NCBI RefSeq assembly: GCF_003014475.1 | Contig: NZ_PYGJ01000002.1 | Span: 310,001 to 374,000 of the forward strand | Origin: Shimia abyssi | Lineage (GTDB): Bacteria; Pseudomonadota; Alphaproteobacteria; Rhodobacterales; Rhodobacteraceae | Reading direction: 5' to 3' | Length of the DNA: 64,000 nucleotides | Shown here: positions 8,990 to 18,773 of the stretch, in pieces | How the letters are laid out: each line of letters starts with the position of its first letter | How positions within the stretch are numbered: position 1 is the stretch's first letter | The notes under the pieces: generated by a model | The model's input: the letters and a program-made list of their open reading frames with translations, nothing else | Databases searched by the model: none | Told to the model about the DNA's origin: nothing | Made by a program: the position numbers and the translations under genes

Positions 8990-9574
8990 ATGCGCACTGC
9001 AACTCTGATCCTCTCACTTATGGCCACCCCGGTTCTGGCCGATTGTCCGACGATAAAAAATATGTCCGCCGGAATCCGCCTAACTGATATGGATGGTGGG
9101 GCCGAAACCTATCGCACTCAATCCGACCTGTTCGTAAAAGGCGACTACAAGGACGACGTTGGCACCGGATCCGAATTCCTTTTGCTCAAGGGCATCTATG
9201 TCGTTGAATCGTTTGATCTCGACTATGGCAAACGCGTATTAGGCTCACGCGTTACACACGCCTATCCACTAAAACCCGCCGAAGCCCCGGTGCCCGCATC
9301 CGGTGGACGCTGGGATACCGAGGTGATGACCCTTGATGGCGCCGACGTAATAAACCAACGCGAAAGCTATATCTTCGGCCCGCTCACTCAGATCACAATC
9401 GGTGGCTGTTCCTATGACATGCACACCATTTTCGCGATCTACCACGACGAAGACGGATACGAAGAAAAACTGCACTACTTGCCCGAACTGGGTTTCGCAT
9501 ATCTGGCAGAGACCAAGTCCAAAGATCATTCAGCCGAAACCTACACCTATGTCCGGATCGAAACCCTGCCATAA
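8990..9574 (+). CDS. Secreted protein of unknown function in the urease cluster
   Basis: 194 residues beginning with a clear signal peptide (MRTATLILSLMATPVLADC). The mature part is beta-rich, has one conserved-looking Cys pair (C19 near the new N-terminus, and GGCSYDM near 137) and no catalytic motif I know. A CAGGAG ribosome site spans the junction right after the ureC stop, 11 bases away, so it is translated with the urease genes. Whether it has any part in urease maturation or urea handling is unknown. Confidence 0.72.
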   Translation: MRTATLILSLMATPVLADCPTIKNMSAGIRLTDMDGGAETYRTQSDLFVKGDYKDDVGTGSEFLLLKGIYVVESFDLDYGKRVLGSRVTHAYPLKPAEAPVPASGGRWDTEVMTLDGADVINQRESYIFGPLTQITIGGCSYDMHTIFAIYHDEDGYEEKLHYLPELGFAYLAETKSKDHSAETYTYVRIETLP

Positions 9575-9698
9575 CCATCGCTGCATTGCAGCAAACGCAA
9601 CGCAGCATTGCCCAGAGTGACCCTACTCATGTCTCAAATACTTACCCATATTGTTTCTCAACGACACACACTCCAAAACCAAATGTCCGAGGTTCGAA

Positions 9699-9923
9699 AT
9701 GGCTTATACTGCAACTCCCTCAACTCAAACTTATTCGCTGTCCAAAATCCTGGCAGCTCCTTTTGTCGCGTTCGCCAATTTTTGCGTCACCGTTGCCGAA
9801 AGCAACAGCCGCATGCAACAGGTCCAAGCGCTTCAGAAGCTCAGCGACGCGGAACTGGCAGAACGCGGCCTGACACGCGACACCATCGTGCGTTTTGTGT
9901 TCCGCGATCACATGCACATCTGA
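9699..9923 (+). CDS. DUF1127 family small protein
   Basis: 74-residue protein with the C-terminal DUF1127 (YjiS-like) signature QALQKLSDAELAERGLTRDTIVRFVFRD in two adjacent blocks. DUF1127 proteins of alphaproteobacteria are small, Arg-rich or neutral, some bind RNA and affect phosphate or C1 metabolism; no role is established here. The ATG was chosen for the GAGG 7 bases before it and because similarity begins soon after; an upstream in-frame ATG has no site. It sits between the secreted protein and ureE. Confidence 0.78.
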   Translation: MAYTATPSTQTYSLSKILAAPFVAFANFCVTVAESNSRMQQVQALQKLSDAELAERGLTRDTIVRFVFRDHMHI

Positions 9924-9960
9924 TTGCGCCAGCTACCACTTTGAGTTCGGAGGGCCTCGC

Positions 9961-10440
9961 ATGACCGCCCTCCCTACCGCCCATCGTTACCATGACCACG
10001 CCCACGCGCCCGCGTCGGGAACCGTCTCCCTCTCCTACGAAGAACGTTTTCTGCGCCGTAAAATGCTATGTACCGCAGACGGCGAACGCTTTCTCGTGGA
10101 CCTACCGCAGACAACATCGCTCGACCATGGCGGCGTACTTGTTCTGACCGACGGGCGCGAAATAGCCGTCAATGCCGCACCCGAGCCGTTGCTCCAGATC
10201 ACGGCCCACGAGCTCACCCGCATCGCGTGGCATGTAGGCAATCGCCACACCCCGTGCCAGATCGAGGCTGATCGCCTCCTGATCCAACCCGATCATGTCA
10301 TCCGCGATATGCTTAATCTACTGGGCGCAACCGTTACGGACGTCACCGAACCCTTTACACCCGAAGGCGGTGCTTATGGTCACGGACGCACGCACGGTCA
10401 TGATCACTCGCACCCACATGCGCATGACCATGCGCATTGA
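9961..10440 (+). CDS. ureE: Urease accessory protein UreE (nickel metallochaperone)
   Basis: UreE delivers nickel to the UreDFG-urease complex. The 159-residue protein has the N-terminal fold with LSYEERFLRRKMLCTADGERFLVDLP and the C-terminal metal-binding domain with ITAHELTRIAWHVGNRHTPCQI, which contains the conserved GNRH. It ends with a His-rich tail with nine His in the last twenty residues, the nickel store found in many UreE. The N-terminus also carries HRYHDHAHAP. The ATG follows a GGAGGG site. Confidence 0.94.
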   Translation: MTALPTAHRYHDHAHAPASGTVSLSYEERFLRRKMLCTADGERFLVDLPQTTSLDHGGVLVLTDGREIAVNAAPEPLLQITAHELTRIAWHVGNRHTPCQIEADRLLIQPDHVIRDMLNLLGATVTDVTEPFTPEGGAYGHGRTHGHDHSHPHAHDHAH

Positions 10441-11074
10441 CCCGATCCTGACCCTCACTCAATGGCTCTCGCCCTCCTACCCGGTGGGCGCGTTCACGTA
10501 CAGCCATGGCCTTGAAAGCTCTGTGCATTCCGGCATGGTGCATGACGCGCCCAGTTTTAGCGAATGGTTAAAAGATGTCCTGTCTCACGGCGCAGGACGA
10601 AATGACGTGATCCTGCTCGCCGCCGCATATAACACCAACAGCGAAGAGAGCCTGCACGGGCTCGATGAGCTGGCCCGTGCCCTTGCGCCTTCTGCCGAAC
10701 GGTTGCTGGAAACCGATCAACAGGGCGCGGCCTTCGCGCAAACCACCGGTGCCGTCTTTGACACTGATCTCTCCAGGCTCACCTACCCCGTCGCGATTGG
10801 GCGCGCCGCTGCCCTACAACAGCTGCCCTTGCGGGACACCGCGCGCCTATTCTTGCACGCTTTCGCCGCCAGCCTCACGTCCGCCGCCATTCGCCTGATC
10901 CCGCTTGGCCAAACCGCTGGCCAAACCGCGCTGCATTCCGTCACACCACTCTGCCAATCCATCGCGGATCAAGCCATCACCCAATCTCTCGATGATCTCG
11001 GTGCATCTTCATTTGCCACCGACATCGCTTCGATGGCCCACGAAACCCAATACTCAAGGCTGTTTCGCTCGTGA
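10430..11074 (+). CDS. ureF: Urease accessory protein UreF
   Basis: UreF couples UreG GTP hydrolysis to nickel insertion. All family blocks are present: LTLTQWLSPSYPVGAFTYSHGLE at the start (two blocks), AAFAQTTGAVF, YPVAIGRAAA, FLHAFAASLTSAAIRLIPLGQT and the terminal [13 protein letters not shown]. The start overlaps the His-tail codons of ureE. Three in-frame ATGs (10418, 10424, 10430) are possible; MRIDPILTL fits best with family N-termini. The stop overlaps the GTG of the next gene. Confidence 0.93.
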   Translation: MRIDPILTLTQWLSPSYPVGAFTYSHGLESSVHSGMVHDAPSFSEWLKDVLSHGAGRNDVILLAAAYNTNSEESLHGLDELARALAPSAERLLETDQQGAAFAQTTGAVFDTDLSRLTYPVAIGRAAALQQLPLRDTARLFLHAFAASLTSAAIRLIPLGQTAGQTALHSVTPLCQSIADQAITQSLDDLGASSFATDIASMAHETQYSRLFRS

Positions 11075-11481
11075 CTTTCTTCGCGACACTTCTATCCGTT
11101 GCTTTGATTATACCCGCTGCATTGCATCTGCTCTGGGCCGTTGGTTACTGGACACCGATCCGAGACGAAACAGCGCTCGCCCGCGCCACGGTGGGGGCCA
11201 AGGGCATCACGCAAATGCCCGGCCCTGTGCCCTGCGCGGTGGTCGCGGTAGCGCTCTTCTTTGCGGCCATCCTGCCGCATATCCCATCTTTCCCCATGCA
11301 CGGCCTGCTCATGACAGGTGCCGCCACAGTCTTTCTGTTGCGTGGCATCGCCACCTACACGCCGCACTGGCGCAAGCTGTTCTGCGAAGACCCCTTCGCA
11401 ACACTTGACCAGCGTTTCTTCGGCCCGCTGATCCTCGCAATCGGCGCCGCTTTCGTGATCCTCAACTTCATAGGAGCCTGA
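11071..11481 (+). CDS. DUF3995-type small membrane protein
   Basis: 136-residue protein with four predicted membrane helices (around 5-25, 55-75, 78-95 and 112-133). [15 protein letters not shown] near the start and [16 protein letters not shown] near the end match the DUF3995 family. It starts with GTG overlapping the ureF stop (GTGA) and ends just ahead of ureG, so it is embedded in the accessory-gene block and translated with it. Position suggests a role linked to urease, perhaps metal or urea/ammonia movement, but this is inference only. Confidence 0.72.
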   Translation: MTFFATLLSVALIIPAALHLLWAVGYWTPIRDETALARATVGAKGITQMPGPVPCAVVAVALFFAAILPHIPSFPMHGLLMTGAATVFLLRGIATYTPHWRKLFCEDPFATLDQRFFGPLILAIGAAFVILNFIGA

Positions 11482-11482
11482 C

Positions 11483-12118
11483 ATGGCATCTCCAAATGGC
11501 CCCCTTCGCATTGGCATCGGCGGTCCCGTCGGCGCAGGAAAAACCACCCTCACTGCCAATCTCTGCCGTGCCCTGCGTGATCGCCTCTCGGTGGCGGTCG
11601 TGACCAACGATATCTACACCCGCGAAGACGCCGAAGAGCTTATGCGCCAACAGGTTTTGCCCCTCGAACGCATCAAAGGCGTCGAAACCGGCGGGTGTCC
11701 ACACACCGCCATCCGCGAGGACGCCTCGATCAACCTCGCCGCAATCGCCGAACTTAACGCCGCGATCCCGGACCTCGACATCATCATGATCGAATCGGGT
11801 GGCGATAACCTCTCCGCCACCTTCAGCCCCGAACTCGCCGATCTCACCCTCTACGTGATCGACGTGGCAGCCGGCGAAGAAATCCCCCGCAAGGGCGGCC
11901 CAGCCATCACAAGGTCTGATATTCTCATCATCAACAAGACCGACCTCGCACCCCATGTCGGTGCCTCGCTTGACGTTATGGAACGCGACGCAACCAAAAT
12001 GCGTGGCACCCGACCGTTCATTTTTACCGCCCTGCGCCACGGTACAGGCGTCGACACCCTCCTACCCCTCATCGGGGAAATTGGCGGCATCCCGGAGCTT
12101 ATGGGCGAACTCGCTTAA
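11483..12118 (+). CDS. ureG: Urease accessory GTPase UreG
   Basis: SIMIBI-class GTPase that powers nickel insertion. P-loop [10 protein letters not shown] at 13-22, [12 protein letters not shown], the nickel-binding [15 protein letters not shown] with its CPH motif, [20 protein letters not shown] and [12 protein letters not shown] are all conserved over 211 residues. It closes the urease cluster; 113 bases later bioM begins. No defect seen. Confidence 0.97.
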   Translation: MASPNGPLRIGIGGPVGAGKTTLTANLCRALRDRLSVAVVTNDIYTREDAEELMRQQVLPLERIKGVETGGCPHTAIREDASINLAAIAELNAAIPDLDIIMIESGGDNLSATFSPELADLTLYVIDVAAGEEIPRKGGPAITRSDILIINKTDLAPHVGASLDVMERDATKMRGTRPFIFTALRHGTGVDTLLPLIGEIGGIPELMGELA

Positions 12119-12231
12119 AACACGCAGGGTCTACCGTTCGGGGCGCAGGACTCATGACCTCGCCTCAACCCGCCTTCACCCGCCGCTCAATTTCCGCTAA
12201 GTCCCCACCAAACCACCCGACGGGACGCGCA

Positions 12232-12906
12232 ATGATTCAGATCGAAAACGTCAGCCTCAGCTACGGCACTCGCGCTGTCCTGCACGACATTTCCCTCACG
12301 CTTACCGAACGCCGCATCGCTATCATCGGTGCCAACGGGTCGGGCAAGTCCAGCTTCGCCCGCCTCCTGAACGGCCTCCTCCTGCCCACCTCCGGCACCG
12401 TGCGCATCGACGGTCAGACCACCAAGGACAACGGCAAGGATATCCGTCGCAAAGTCGGCTTTGTCTTTCAGAACCCGGATAACCAAATTGTCTTCCCCGT
12501 CGTCGAGGAAGACCTCGCCTTTGGCATGAAAAATCTGGGTTTTTCCAAAGACACCATTGCGACCAAAACCACAGACATTCTGACCCGCTACGACATGCTG
12601 CACTTGCGCGATCACCCCGCGCACTTGCTCTCGGGTGGGCAGAAACAGCTGCTCGCAATCTCGGGCGTACTGGTGATGGAGCCCATATATCTGGTGCTCG
12701 ATGAACCCACCACCCTGTTGGATTTGCGTAATAAACGTCGCATCTCTGCCGCGCTGAACGCGCTTGGTCAGACCATCATCCTTACCACTCATGACCTTGA
12801 CCTGATCGCGGCTTACGACCGCGTCATAGTGTTTGACGAAGGGCGTGTGGTGATCGATGACACACCCGCCAATGCCATCCCGGCCTATGAAAGCCTGATG
12901 GCCTGA
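12232..12906 (+). CDS. bioM: Biotin ECF transporter ATPase BioM
   Basis: Energy-coupling-factor ABC ATPase. Walker [11 protein letters not shown]-loop [19 protein letters not shown] (with the ECF-typical PDNQI), signature [16 protein letters not shown] and Walker [12 protein letters not shown] occur in order over 224 residues. Followed at once by bioN (stop and start share one base) and then bioY, the order described for Rhodobacter bioMNY. The frame extends upstream but similarity starts at [12 protein letters not shown], which I take as the start. Confidence 0.9.
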   Translation: MIQIENVSLSYGTRAVLHDISLTLTERRIAIIGANGSGKSSFARLLNGLLLPTSGTVRIDGQTTKDNGKDIRRKVGFVFQNPDNQIVFPVVEEDLAFGMKNLGFSKDTIATKTTDILTRYDMLHLRDHPAHLLSGGQKQLLAISGVLVMEPIYLVLDEPTTLLDLRNKRRISAALNALGQTIILTTHDLDLIAAYDRVIVFDEGRVVIDDTPANAIPAYESLMA

Positions 12907-13502
12907 TGCTTGATCTCTATTCTCCCGGCACATCGCCCCTTCATCGCCTGCCGCCCGCGCCCAAGATGCTGGCTCTCATGATCTCGGCCACTCTACTCTT
13001 TATCAATCAAAGCCTACCGCTCACCCTCGTCGCCACTCTCGCCACACTGACCCTCTATCCACTCACACAACTCACCCTGAAACAGGCCGCCGCCCAGATC
13101 CGTCCACTCTTGTGGATCTTCGGCTTGTTCTTTGCGGTGCAATGGTACTTCTCCGGCATCCAAATGGCCGCCTACGTGGTCCTTCGCCTTGCCGCACTAA
13201 TCCTACTGGCCAGCCTCGTGACCCTGACCACCCGGTCTTCGGACATGATCGACACCATGACCTCGAGCCTGCGCTTTCTAAAACCACTCGGTGTGAACCC
13301 GGCCAAGGTTGGATTGGCCATATCGCTCGCCCTGCGTTTCATCCCTGTACTGGCTCAAATCACCACCGAAGTACGCGAGGCTCAAAAGGCTCGCGGCCTA
13401 GAACGCTCGATCATCGCGACAGCCATGCCTGTCGCCATCCGCACCATCAAGATGGCGGACGATATTTCTGATGCGATCGAATCCAGAGGATATCGTCCCT
13501 AA
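12906..13502 (+). CDS. bioN: Biotin ECF transporter T-component BioN
   Basis: 198-residue membrane scaffold (CbiQ/EcfT family) joining the ATPase to the substrate-binding subunit. About five hydrophobic segments are seen, and the two coupling Ala-Arg-Gly type motifs are represented by AQKARGLERS and the late SRGYRP/AIESRG segment. The start codon overlaps the bioM stop (TGATG). The neighbours bioM and bioY define the substrate as biotin with good confidence. Confidence 0.88.
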   Translation: MLDLYSPGTSPLHRLPPAPKMLALMISATLLFINQSLPLTLVATLATLTLYPLTQLTLKQAAAQIRPLLWIFGLFFAVQWYFSGIQMAAYVVLRLAALILLASLVTLTTRSSDMIDTMTSSLRFLKPLGVNPAKVGLAISLALRFIPVLAQITTEVREAQKARGLERSIIATAMPVAIRTIKMADDISDAIESRGYRP

Positions 13503-13595
13503 AACCACGCCATTTTCCTGTCTCGACCTTGCAGGCGCTGCACTGCGGCGTATTCCGCGCCTCTATCAAAATCAAAACGACCCAAGGACAGGACA

Positions 13596-14132
13596 ATGGA
13601 CACCAAAAGCATCGTCTACATCGCCCTCTTCGCCGCGTTGACCGCAGCGCTCGGCCTCATGCCCCCGATCAGCTTCGCAGGCCTCGCCCTGCCTCCAATC
13701 ACCGCACAATCTCTCGGTGTCATGCTTGCCGGTGCCGTTGCAGGTGCACGCCGTGGTGGCTTTGCCCTGCTGCTCTTTATCGCTCTCGTTGCTGTTGGCC
13801 TGCCGCTTCTGGCCGGTGGTCGTGGCGGTCTTGGCGTCTTCTTTGGAACATCCGGCGGCTTCCTGCTCGCTTGGCCGCTCAGCGCTGCTCTGATCGGCTA
13901 TCTCGTCACCAAAAAGTCCGACGTATCATTCCTGATGACCGCAATCTACATCGCCCTCGGCGGTATTGTTCTGATGTACGCCATAGGTATCCCTTGGATG
14001 GCCTTTATCGGCAATCTCGGCCTCTCAAAATCGATTACGATCATGGTGGCCTATGTGCCCGGCGATCTGGTAAAGGTGGTTTTGGCGACGATCATCGCCC
14101 GTGGCTTGCGCCGCGCCTTCCCGAACCTCTAA
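13596..14132 (+). CDS. bioY: Biotin transporter S-component BioY
   Basis: 178-residue six-helix biotin-binding membrane protein. Family marks: ALFAALTAALGLMPPIS, LPPITAQSLGVMLAGAVAGARRGG, LVAVGLPLLAGGRGGLGVFFG, FLLAWPLSAALIGYL and YAIGIPWMAF. AAGGACAGG precedes the ATG. It is separated from bioN by 93 bases and followed after 9 bases by an acyl-CoA ligase gene, so the two likely share a transcript. Confidence 0.93.
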   Translation: MDTKSIVYIALFAALTAALGLMPPISFAGLALPPITAQSLGVMLAGAVAGARRGGFALLLFIALVAVGLPLLAGGRGGLGVFFGTSGGFLLAWPLSAALIGYLVTKKSDVSFLMTAIYIALGGIVLMYAIGIPWMAFIGNLGLSKSITIMVAYVPGDLVKVVLATIIARGLRRAFPNL

Positions 14133-14141
14133 GGACTTTGC

Positions 14142-15656
14142 TTGCCACTTCGCATTGCAATAGAACACCACGCCCGCCAGCGCCCCGATGCGCTGGCGAT
14201 TGCCATTTCCGGGCACCGCCTGACCTATGCTCAGCTGCACAATCGCATCGCCCGCCTGAACACGGCCCTCGCCGCCCTCCCAGCTCAGGCGCGCGATACG
14301 CTCGACCTCCCGCAAGACGGGCGCCTCTACGCATTTGCCGCCGGCAACCACCCAGCCGCCGCGACGCTTCTGCCCGCCGCGTTAGCAACACCGCACGCCG
14401 TCGCCCTGCTCGATCCCCACTGGCCAGATGCTCTCCACCACCAGACTCTTGCCAAACTCCCCCCAGACGCAATTTTTTGCCTCTCCAACCAAACGGGCCT
14501 GATCGATGCGGCCCGAAACCTCGGCGTTCCGGCCATCTGTGTTGACACCGACGCGTTTGAGATCTTTCTCGGAGACGATCCCTCCACTCTGCCTTGGACT
14601 GCTCCGACGGACATATTCCTAGTGGGCTTCACCTCAGGAACCACCTCGCAACCTAAGGCTTTCGCGCGCGCGCGCCACTCTTGGCGCGCTTCGCTCGATG
14701 CCTCGCGCCTCGCCTTTGCTCTGACCGACCAAAGCAACACATTTGCCCCTGGCCCGCTCTCTCATGGTGTCTCCCTCTACGCCATGGCCGAAACCCTGGA
14801 TCTCGGCGCCGCGTTCCATACAATCACCAAGTTCGACCTCCCCGAAGCCCGCCGCGCCATGGCCGAGGCTCGCCGCATTGTCGCCGTGCCCACCCTTCTT
14901 GGCACGCTGGCGAATGGCTCAGCTCAGGAACAAATCGTCGAAATAACCACCGCCGGGGCCAAGCTCGACCCCGCACTCCTCACCCGCGCCCGCGCCCATT
15001 TCCCGCGCGCGCGCCTACACGAGTATTACGGCGCGTCCGAGCTAGGCTTTGTTTCGATCAACACCCATGGCCGCCAAAGCTCCTCCGCCCCCGCGCACAG
15101 TGTCGGTCACCCGTTCCCACACGTGTCCCTATCGCTCCGCCAAGATGGCGCGGAAGTCGCTCAAGGCACTCCCGGAACTATCTTCGTGCGCGGCGATCTT
15201 GCGATCGACGGCTACCTCTGGGGAGGACGTAACAGCGGCTTCCGCCGAGAAGGCCCGTGGGCGACGGTTGGCGATATCGGCCAACTCAACACTGACGGGT
15301 CACTCTCAATTTTAGGGCGCGAAGGCGGCATGCTCATCACGGCAGGCCACAACATTTACCCACAGGAAATCGAAACGGCGCTGACTGATATCCCCGGCAT
15401 CACCGGCGCCGTGGTGCTTGGCCACACGCATGCCTCACGCGGGCAAGAGCTTGTTGCTATTTTGCAAGGCGACACACCGCTTGATGAAATTCGCTCCCGC
15501 CTCGCCATCCATCTGCCACGCTACAAACTGCCGCGCCGCTATCTCGGGATCACCAAATTCCCCCTGACCCAAAGCGGCAAAATCGCCCGTGCCACACTTG
15601 ACACCTGGCTAAAAGAGGACAATCCAAACCTTGTTCCCCTCGCCTCTGCCTCCTGA
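14142..15656 (+). CDS. AMP-forming acyl-CoA synthetase linked to biotin genes (YhfT-like)
   Basis: 504-residue adenylate-forming ligase. A3-type loop VGFTSGTTSQPKAF, A5 HEYYGASELGFVS, A7 region WATVGDIGQLNTDGSLSILG and A8 hinge GREGGMLITAGHNIYPQEIE are visible; the terminal GKIARATL carries the A10 Lys. Starts with TTG preceded by AAGGA. The order bioY-ligase-thiolase parallels Bacillus yhfU-yhfT-yhfS, a BirA-regulated group whose ligase is suspected to act on a biotin precursor such as pimelate or a related acyl chain. Substrate is inference. Confidence 0.82.
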   Translation: MPLRIAIEHHARQRPDALAIAISGHRLTYAQLHNRIARLNTALAALPAQARDTLDLPQDGRLYAFAAGNHPAAATLLPAALATPHAVALLDPHWPDALHHQTLAKLPPDAIFCLSNQTGLIDAARNLGVPAICVDTDAFEIFLGDDPSTLPWTAPTDIFLVGFTSGTTSQPKAFARARHSWRASLDASRLAFALTDQSNTFAPGPLSHGVSLYAMAETLDLGAAFHTITKFDLPEARRAMAEARRIVAVPTLLGTLANGSAQEQIVEITTAGAKLDPALLTRARAHFPRARLHEYYGASELGFVSINTHGRQSSSAPAHSVGHPFPHVSLSLRQDGAEVAQGTPGTIFVRGDLAIDGYLWGGRNSGFRREGPWATVGDIGQLNTDGSLSILGREGGMLITAGHNIYPQEIETALTDIPGITGAVVLGHTHASRGQELVAILQGDTPLDEIRSRLAIHLPRYKLPRRYLGITKFPLTQSGKIARATLDTWLKEDNPNLVPLASAS

Positions 15657-16806
15657 TCGCCAACCAGTGATCATCGCGGCCCGCCGCAGCGCCATCGGGC
15701 GCGCTGGCGGCATATTTTCCGGACTTGAAACAGAAGTGCTCGCCGCCCCTGTCCTGCGCGCCGTCATCGAAGATGCTCGCATCAGCGAGGAAGAGATCGA
15801 CGACGTCATCCTCGGCAACGCAGCTGGCCCTGGCGGCAACATCGCCCGCCTTTCACTCCTTCAAGCGGGTCTGTCGACTCACATTCCCGGCCTCACCGTC
15901 GACCGTCAATGTGGCTCCGGGCTAGAGGCCGCCATTCTTGCCTGCCGCCTGATCCAGTCCGGCGCGGGCCAATGTTACATCGCCGGTGGCGTCGAAAGCC
16001 AAAGCCGCGCGCCTCTGCGCACCCTGCCAGCAACTCAAACACTGCCAGAACACAGCTACAAACGCGCCCGCTTTTCACCCGACGCAATTGGCGACCCGGA
16101 AATGGGCGCCGCCGCCGACACAGTTGCCGTGCACCACAGCATCACCCGCGAACGCCAAGATGCTTTCGCCCTGCAATCCCAATCCCGCGCCGTCGCTGCG
16201 CAATCGGCTGACATGTTCAAAGCTGAAATCGCCCCTGTCGCTGGCCAATCAACCGACGAATGCCCCCGCCCCAACATGACCGCGGCCCGCCTTTCCCGAC
16301 TGCGCCCAACCTTCACACCTTTTGGAACAGTGACCGTCGGCAATGCCTGCCCGCTGAACGATGGCGCCGCGGCGCTCGTCGTGACCTCCGCCACCCGTGC
16401 GGGCGTTCTCGGCCACACAACCGCACTCACCTTCCTCGACGCTGCCACCGCGGGGGTCGACCCAAACCTCCTTGGCATCGGCCCTGTTGCCTCAACCCAA
16501 AAACTTCTCGCGCGAAACCCGTCCCTCTCGCTCAGCGACCTCACTCACCTCGAATTCAACGAAGCGTTCGCGGCCCAGACCCTTGCCTGTTTGGACGCTC
16601 TGAATATCCCTGAATCACTCCCCAATCCCCACGGCGGAGCCATCGCCCTCGGCCACCCCTTTGGCGCCTCCGGTGCAATCCTGCTCGTGCGCTTGTTTTC
16701 CCAACTGATCCGCCCCCCTTCCCTCAGAAACGCGCTCGCTATGGCCATGATCGGCATCGGCGGCGGCCAAGGCATAACCGCTGCATTCCGCCCCCAATCG
16801 CTCTAA
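15631..16806 (+). CDS. Thiolase family protein linked to biotin genes (YhfS-like)
   Basis: Acetyl-CoA acyltransferase fold, 391 residues. The catalytic Cys lies in VDRQCGSGLEAA, the His in GGAIALGHPFGASGA; the final motif, usually C-x-GGG, reads IGIGGGQG, so the second catalytic Cys is replaced by Ile. It overlaps the ligase gene by 26 bases if the TTG is used (GAGG upstream); a GTG at 15667 is an alternative start. Together with the ligase it suggests activation and chain shortening or lengthening of an acyl group for biotin synthesis, or scavenging of a biotin relative. Confidence 0.82.
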   Translation: MFPSPLPPDRQPVIIAARRSAIGRAGGIFSGLETEVLAAPVLRAVIEDARISEEEIDDVILGNAAGPGGNIARLSLLQAGLSTHIPGLTVDRQCGSGLEAAILACRLIQSGAGQCYIAGGVESQSRAPLRTLPATQTLPEHSYKRARFSPDAIGDPEMGAAADTVAVHHSITRERQDAFALQSQSRAVAAQSADMFKAEIAPVAGQSTDECPRPNMTAARLSRLRPTFTPFGTVTVGNACPLNDGAAALVVTSATRAGVLGHTTALTFLDAATAGVDPNLLGIGPVASTQKLLARNPSLSLSDLTHLEFNEAFAAQTLACLDALNIPESLPNPHGGAIALGHPFGASGAILLVRLFSQLIRPPSLRNALAMAMIGIGGGQGITAAFRPQSL

Positions 16807-16817
16807 CATTCTCAATG

Positions 16818-16869
16818 TTGCAAAATACCCCGGGGAGTCGCCGGTCACGGCGACGGGGCAGCGCCCCAA
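16818..16869 (+). repeat. Dispersed intergenic repeat, copy A
   Basis: TTGCAAAATACCCCGGGG followed by a GTCGCC/GGCGAC hairpin and a GGGGC-AGC-GCCCC hairpin. The same layout occurs at 23337-23388, with shorter relatives at 26917-26950 and 40515-40545. This kind of element is common between genes in Rhodobacteraceae. Here it lies after the thiolase gene in a convergent gap. Confidence 0.65.
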
Positions 16870-16873
16870 ACCA

Positions 16874-16901
16874 AAACGGGGCCGCACTTGCGACCCCGTT
16901 T
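16874..16901. terminator. Bidirectional terminator between the thiolase gene and ilvD
   Basis: AAACGGGG pairs exactly with CCCCGTTT across a 12-base loop. The A- and T-ends of the stem give a short U-tract in either direction, suitable for both converging transcripts. Confidence 0.7.
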
Positions 16902-16922
16902 CCATATCATAACTGACCCAAA

Positions 16923-18773
16923 TCAGTCTTCTTCGTCCAGTATCCGAACGGCCCCTGTCGAAGCGTTCGAAACGTGCGCCGCATAGACTTTGAGGGCTTT
17001 GGACACGGCCCGAGGACGCCCCTCTGCCTTCCAGAATTTTTTGTCCGTCTGCGGGTGGTTCGCCCGACGCTCCGCCAACACTTCTTCGCTCACGTCCAAA
17101 TGAATGCTGCGGTTGGGCACCGAGATCTTGATCTTATCGCCATCTTCCACAAGCCCAATTACACCTTTCTCCGCCGCCTCCGGCGAGGCGTGACCAATCG
17201 ATAGCCCCGCGGTGCCGCCTGAGAAGCGGCCATCCGTCAGCAACGCACATGTCGTATCGAGCTTTTTCGATTTCAGGTAAGCCGTAGGATATAGCATCTC
17301 CTGCATACCCGGCCCACCTTTGGGTCCTTCATAGCGGATGACCACGACCGAGTAAGGCTTCACTTCGCCCTGCAGGATGCCATGCATCGCGTCTTCCATC
17401 GATTCAAAGACCTTGGCCGTGCCTTCAAAGTCGTACATCTCCTTGATCACGCCAGCAGTTTTCAGAATACAGCCCTGCTCGGCGATATTCCCAAACAACA
17501 CGCACAACCCGCCCTCTTCCGAATAGGCGTTCTCAAAGTCGCGGACACAGCCTTCCTCGATATCCAGATCCAGCTCAGTATACATGCGCGACTGGCTGAA
17601 CGCCTGAGTCGTGCGCACGCCACCGGGGGCGGCGATATAAAGATCGCGCGCCTCATTGCCCGCGCTTTCACGGCGCACGTCCCACTTGTCGATAAACTCA
17701 CCCATGGTCCGTTCATGCACCGTCGCGCAATCGCGGTGAATTTTACCTTCACGGTCCAGCTCGCCCAGGATCCGGGCAATCCCGCCTGCACGGTGCACGT
17801 CTTCCATGTGGTATTTCGGCGTAGACGGCGCGACCTTGCACAAATGCGGCACCTGACGGCTCAGGCGATCCATGTCGGCCATGGTGAAATCCACCTCGCC
17901 TTCATGTGCAATCGCCAACAGGTGCAGAACCGTGTTTGTCGAACCGCCCATGGCAATGTCCAGCGCCATCGCGTTTTCAAACGCGTCAAAGTTCGCGATG
18001 CTGCGTGGCAACGCAGACTCGTCGCCGTCTTTGTACCAGCGCTCGCACAGCTCAACAATCTTGTGACCCGCTTCCTTAAACAGCGCTTCGCGCTTGGAAT
18101 GTGTCGCCAAAAGCGATCCATTGCCCGGTAACGCCAGACCCAGCGCTTCAGCCAAACAGTTCATCGAGTTTGCAGTGAACATACCCGAGCACGATCCACA
18201 AGTTGGACAGGCAGATCGCTCCAACTTGTCGACCTCTTCCTGAGAACGGTCTTCATCCGTCGCACCAACAATCGCGGTCACAAGGTCGGCCTTGTGCTCG
18301 CCATCCTGCAAAATCACCTTGCCAGCTTCCATTGGGCCACCCGACACGAATACCGCCGGAATGTTCAGGCGCATCGCCGCCATCAGCATACCGGGAGTGA
18401 TCTTGTCACAGTTCGAAATACACACCAGCGCGTCCGCGCAATGGGCATTGGCCATATACTCAACGCTATCCGCAATCACCTCACGGCTCGGTAGCGAATA
18501 AAGCATCCCGTCATGGCCCATGGCGATGCCGTCATCCACGGCAATCGTATTCATTTCCTTGGCGACACCGCCGGCTTTCTCAATCTCGCGCGCAACCAGC
18601 TGGCCCATGTCCTTAAGGTGCACGTGCCCCGGTACAAACTCCGTAAACGAATTCACCACAGCGACGATCGGCTTGCCGAAATCCTCGGTTTTCATACCCG
18701 TCGCACGCCACAACGCGCGCGCTGCGGCCATACGGCGGCCAAAGGTCGAGGTTTTGGAGCGAAGATCAGGCAT
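16923..18773 (-). CDS. ilvD: Dihydroxy-acid dehydratase
   Basis: Iron-sulfur enzyme of branched-chain amino acid and pantothenate synthesis, converting 2,3-dihydroxy-3-methylvalerate/isovalerate to the 2-oxo acids. The 616 residues fit the family. Visible are [20 protein letters not shown] with a cluster Cys, [20 protein letters not shown] with further cluster Cys residues, [16 protein letters not shown], and the C-terminal [24 protein letters not shown] in two blocks. It stands alone, converging with the biotin-related genes, without other ilv genes nearby. Confidence 0.97.
   Translation of the reverse strand: MPDLRSKTSTFGRRMAAARALWRATGMKTEDFGKPIVAVVNSFTEFVPGHVHLKDMGQLVAREIEKAGGVAKEMNTIAVDDGIAMGHDGMLYSLPSREVIADSVEYMANAHCADALVCISNCDKITPGMLMAAMRLNIPAVFVSGGPMEAGKVILQDGEHKADLVTAIVGATDEDRSQEEVDKLERSACPTCGSCSGMFTANSMNCLAEALGLALPGNGSLLATHSKREALFKEAGHKIVELCERWYKDGDESALPRSIANFDAFENAMALDIAMGGSTNTVLHLLAIAHEGEVDFTMADMDRLSRQVPHLCKVAPSTPKYHMEDVHRAGGIARILGELDREGKIHRDCATVHERTMGEFIDKWDVRRESAGNEARDLYIAAPGGVRTTQAFSQSRMYTELDLDIEEGCVRDFENAYSEEGGLCVLFGNIAEQGCILKTAGVIKEMYDFEGTAKVFESMEDAMHGILQGEVKPYSVVVIRYEGPKGGPGMQEMLYPTAYLKSKKLDTTCALLTDGRFSGGTAGLSIGHASPEAAEKGVIGLVEDGDKIKISVPNRSIHLDVSEEVLAERRANHPQTDKKFWKAEGRPRAVSKALKVYAAHVSNASTGAVRILDEED

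Noticed and set aside
13529..14545. 338-codon plus-strand frame across bioY
   Set aside because: Arg/Pro/Ser-rich shadow of bioY and the ligase gene in another frame.
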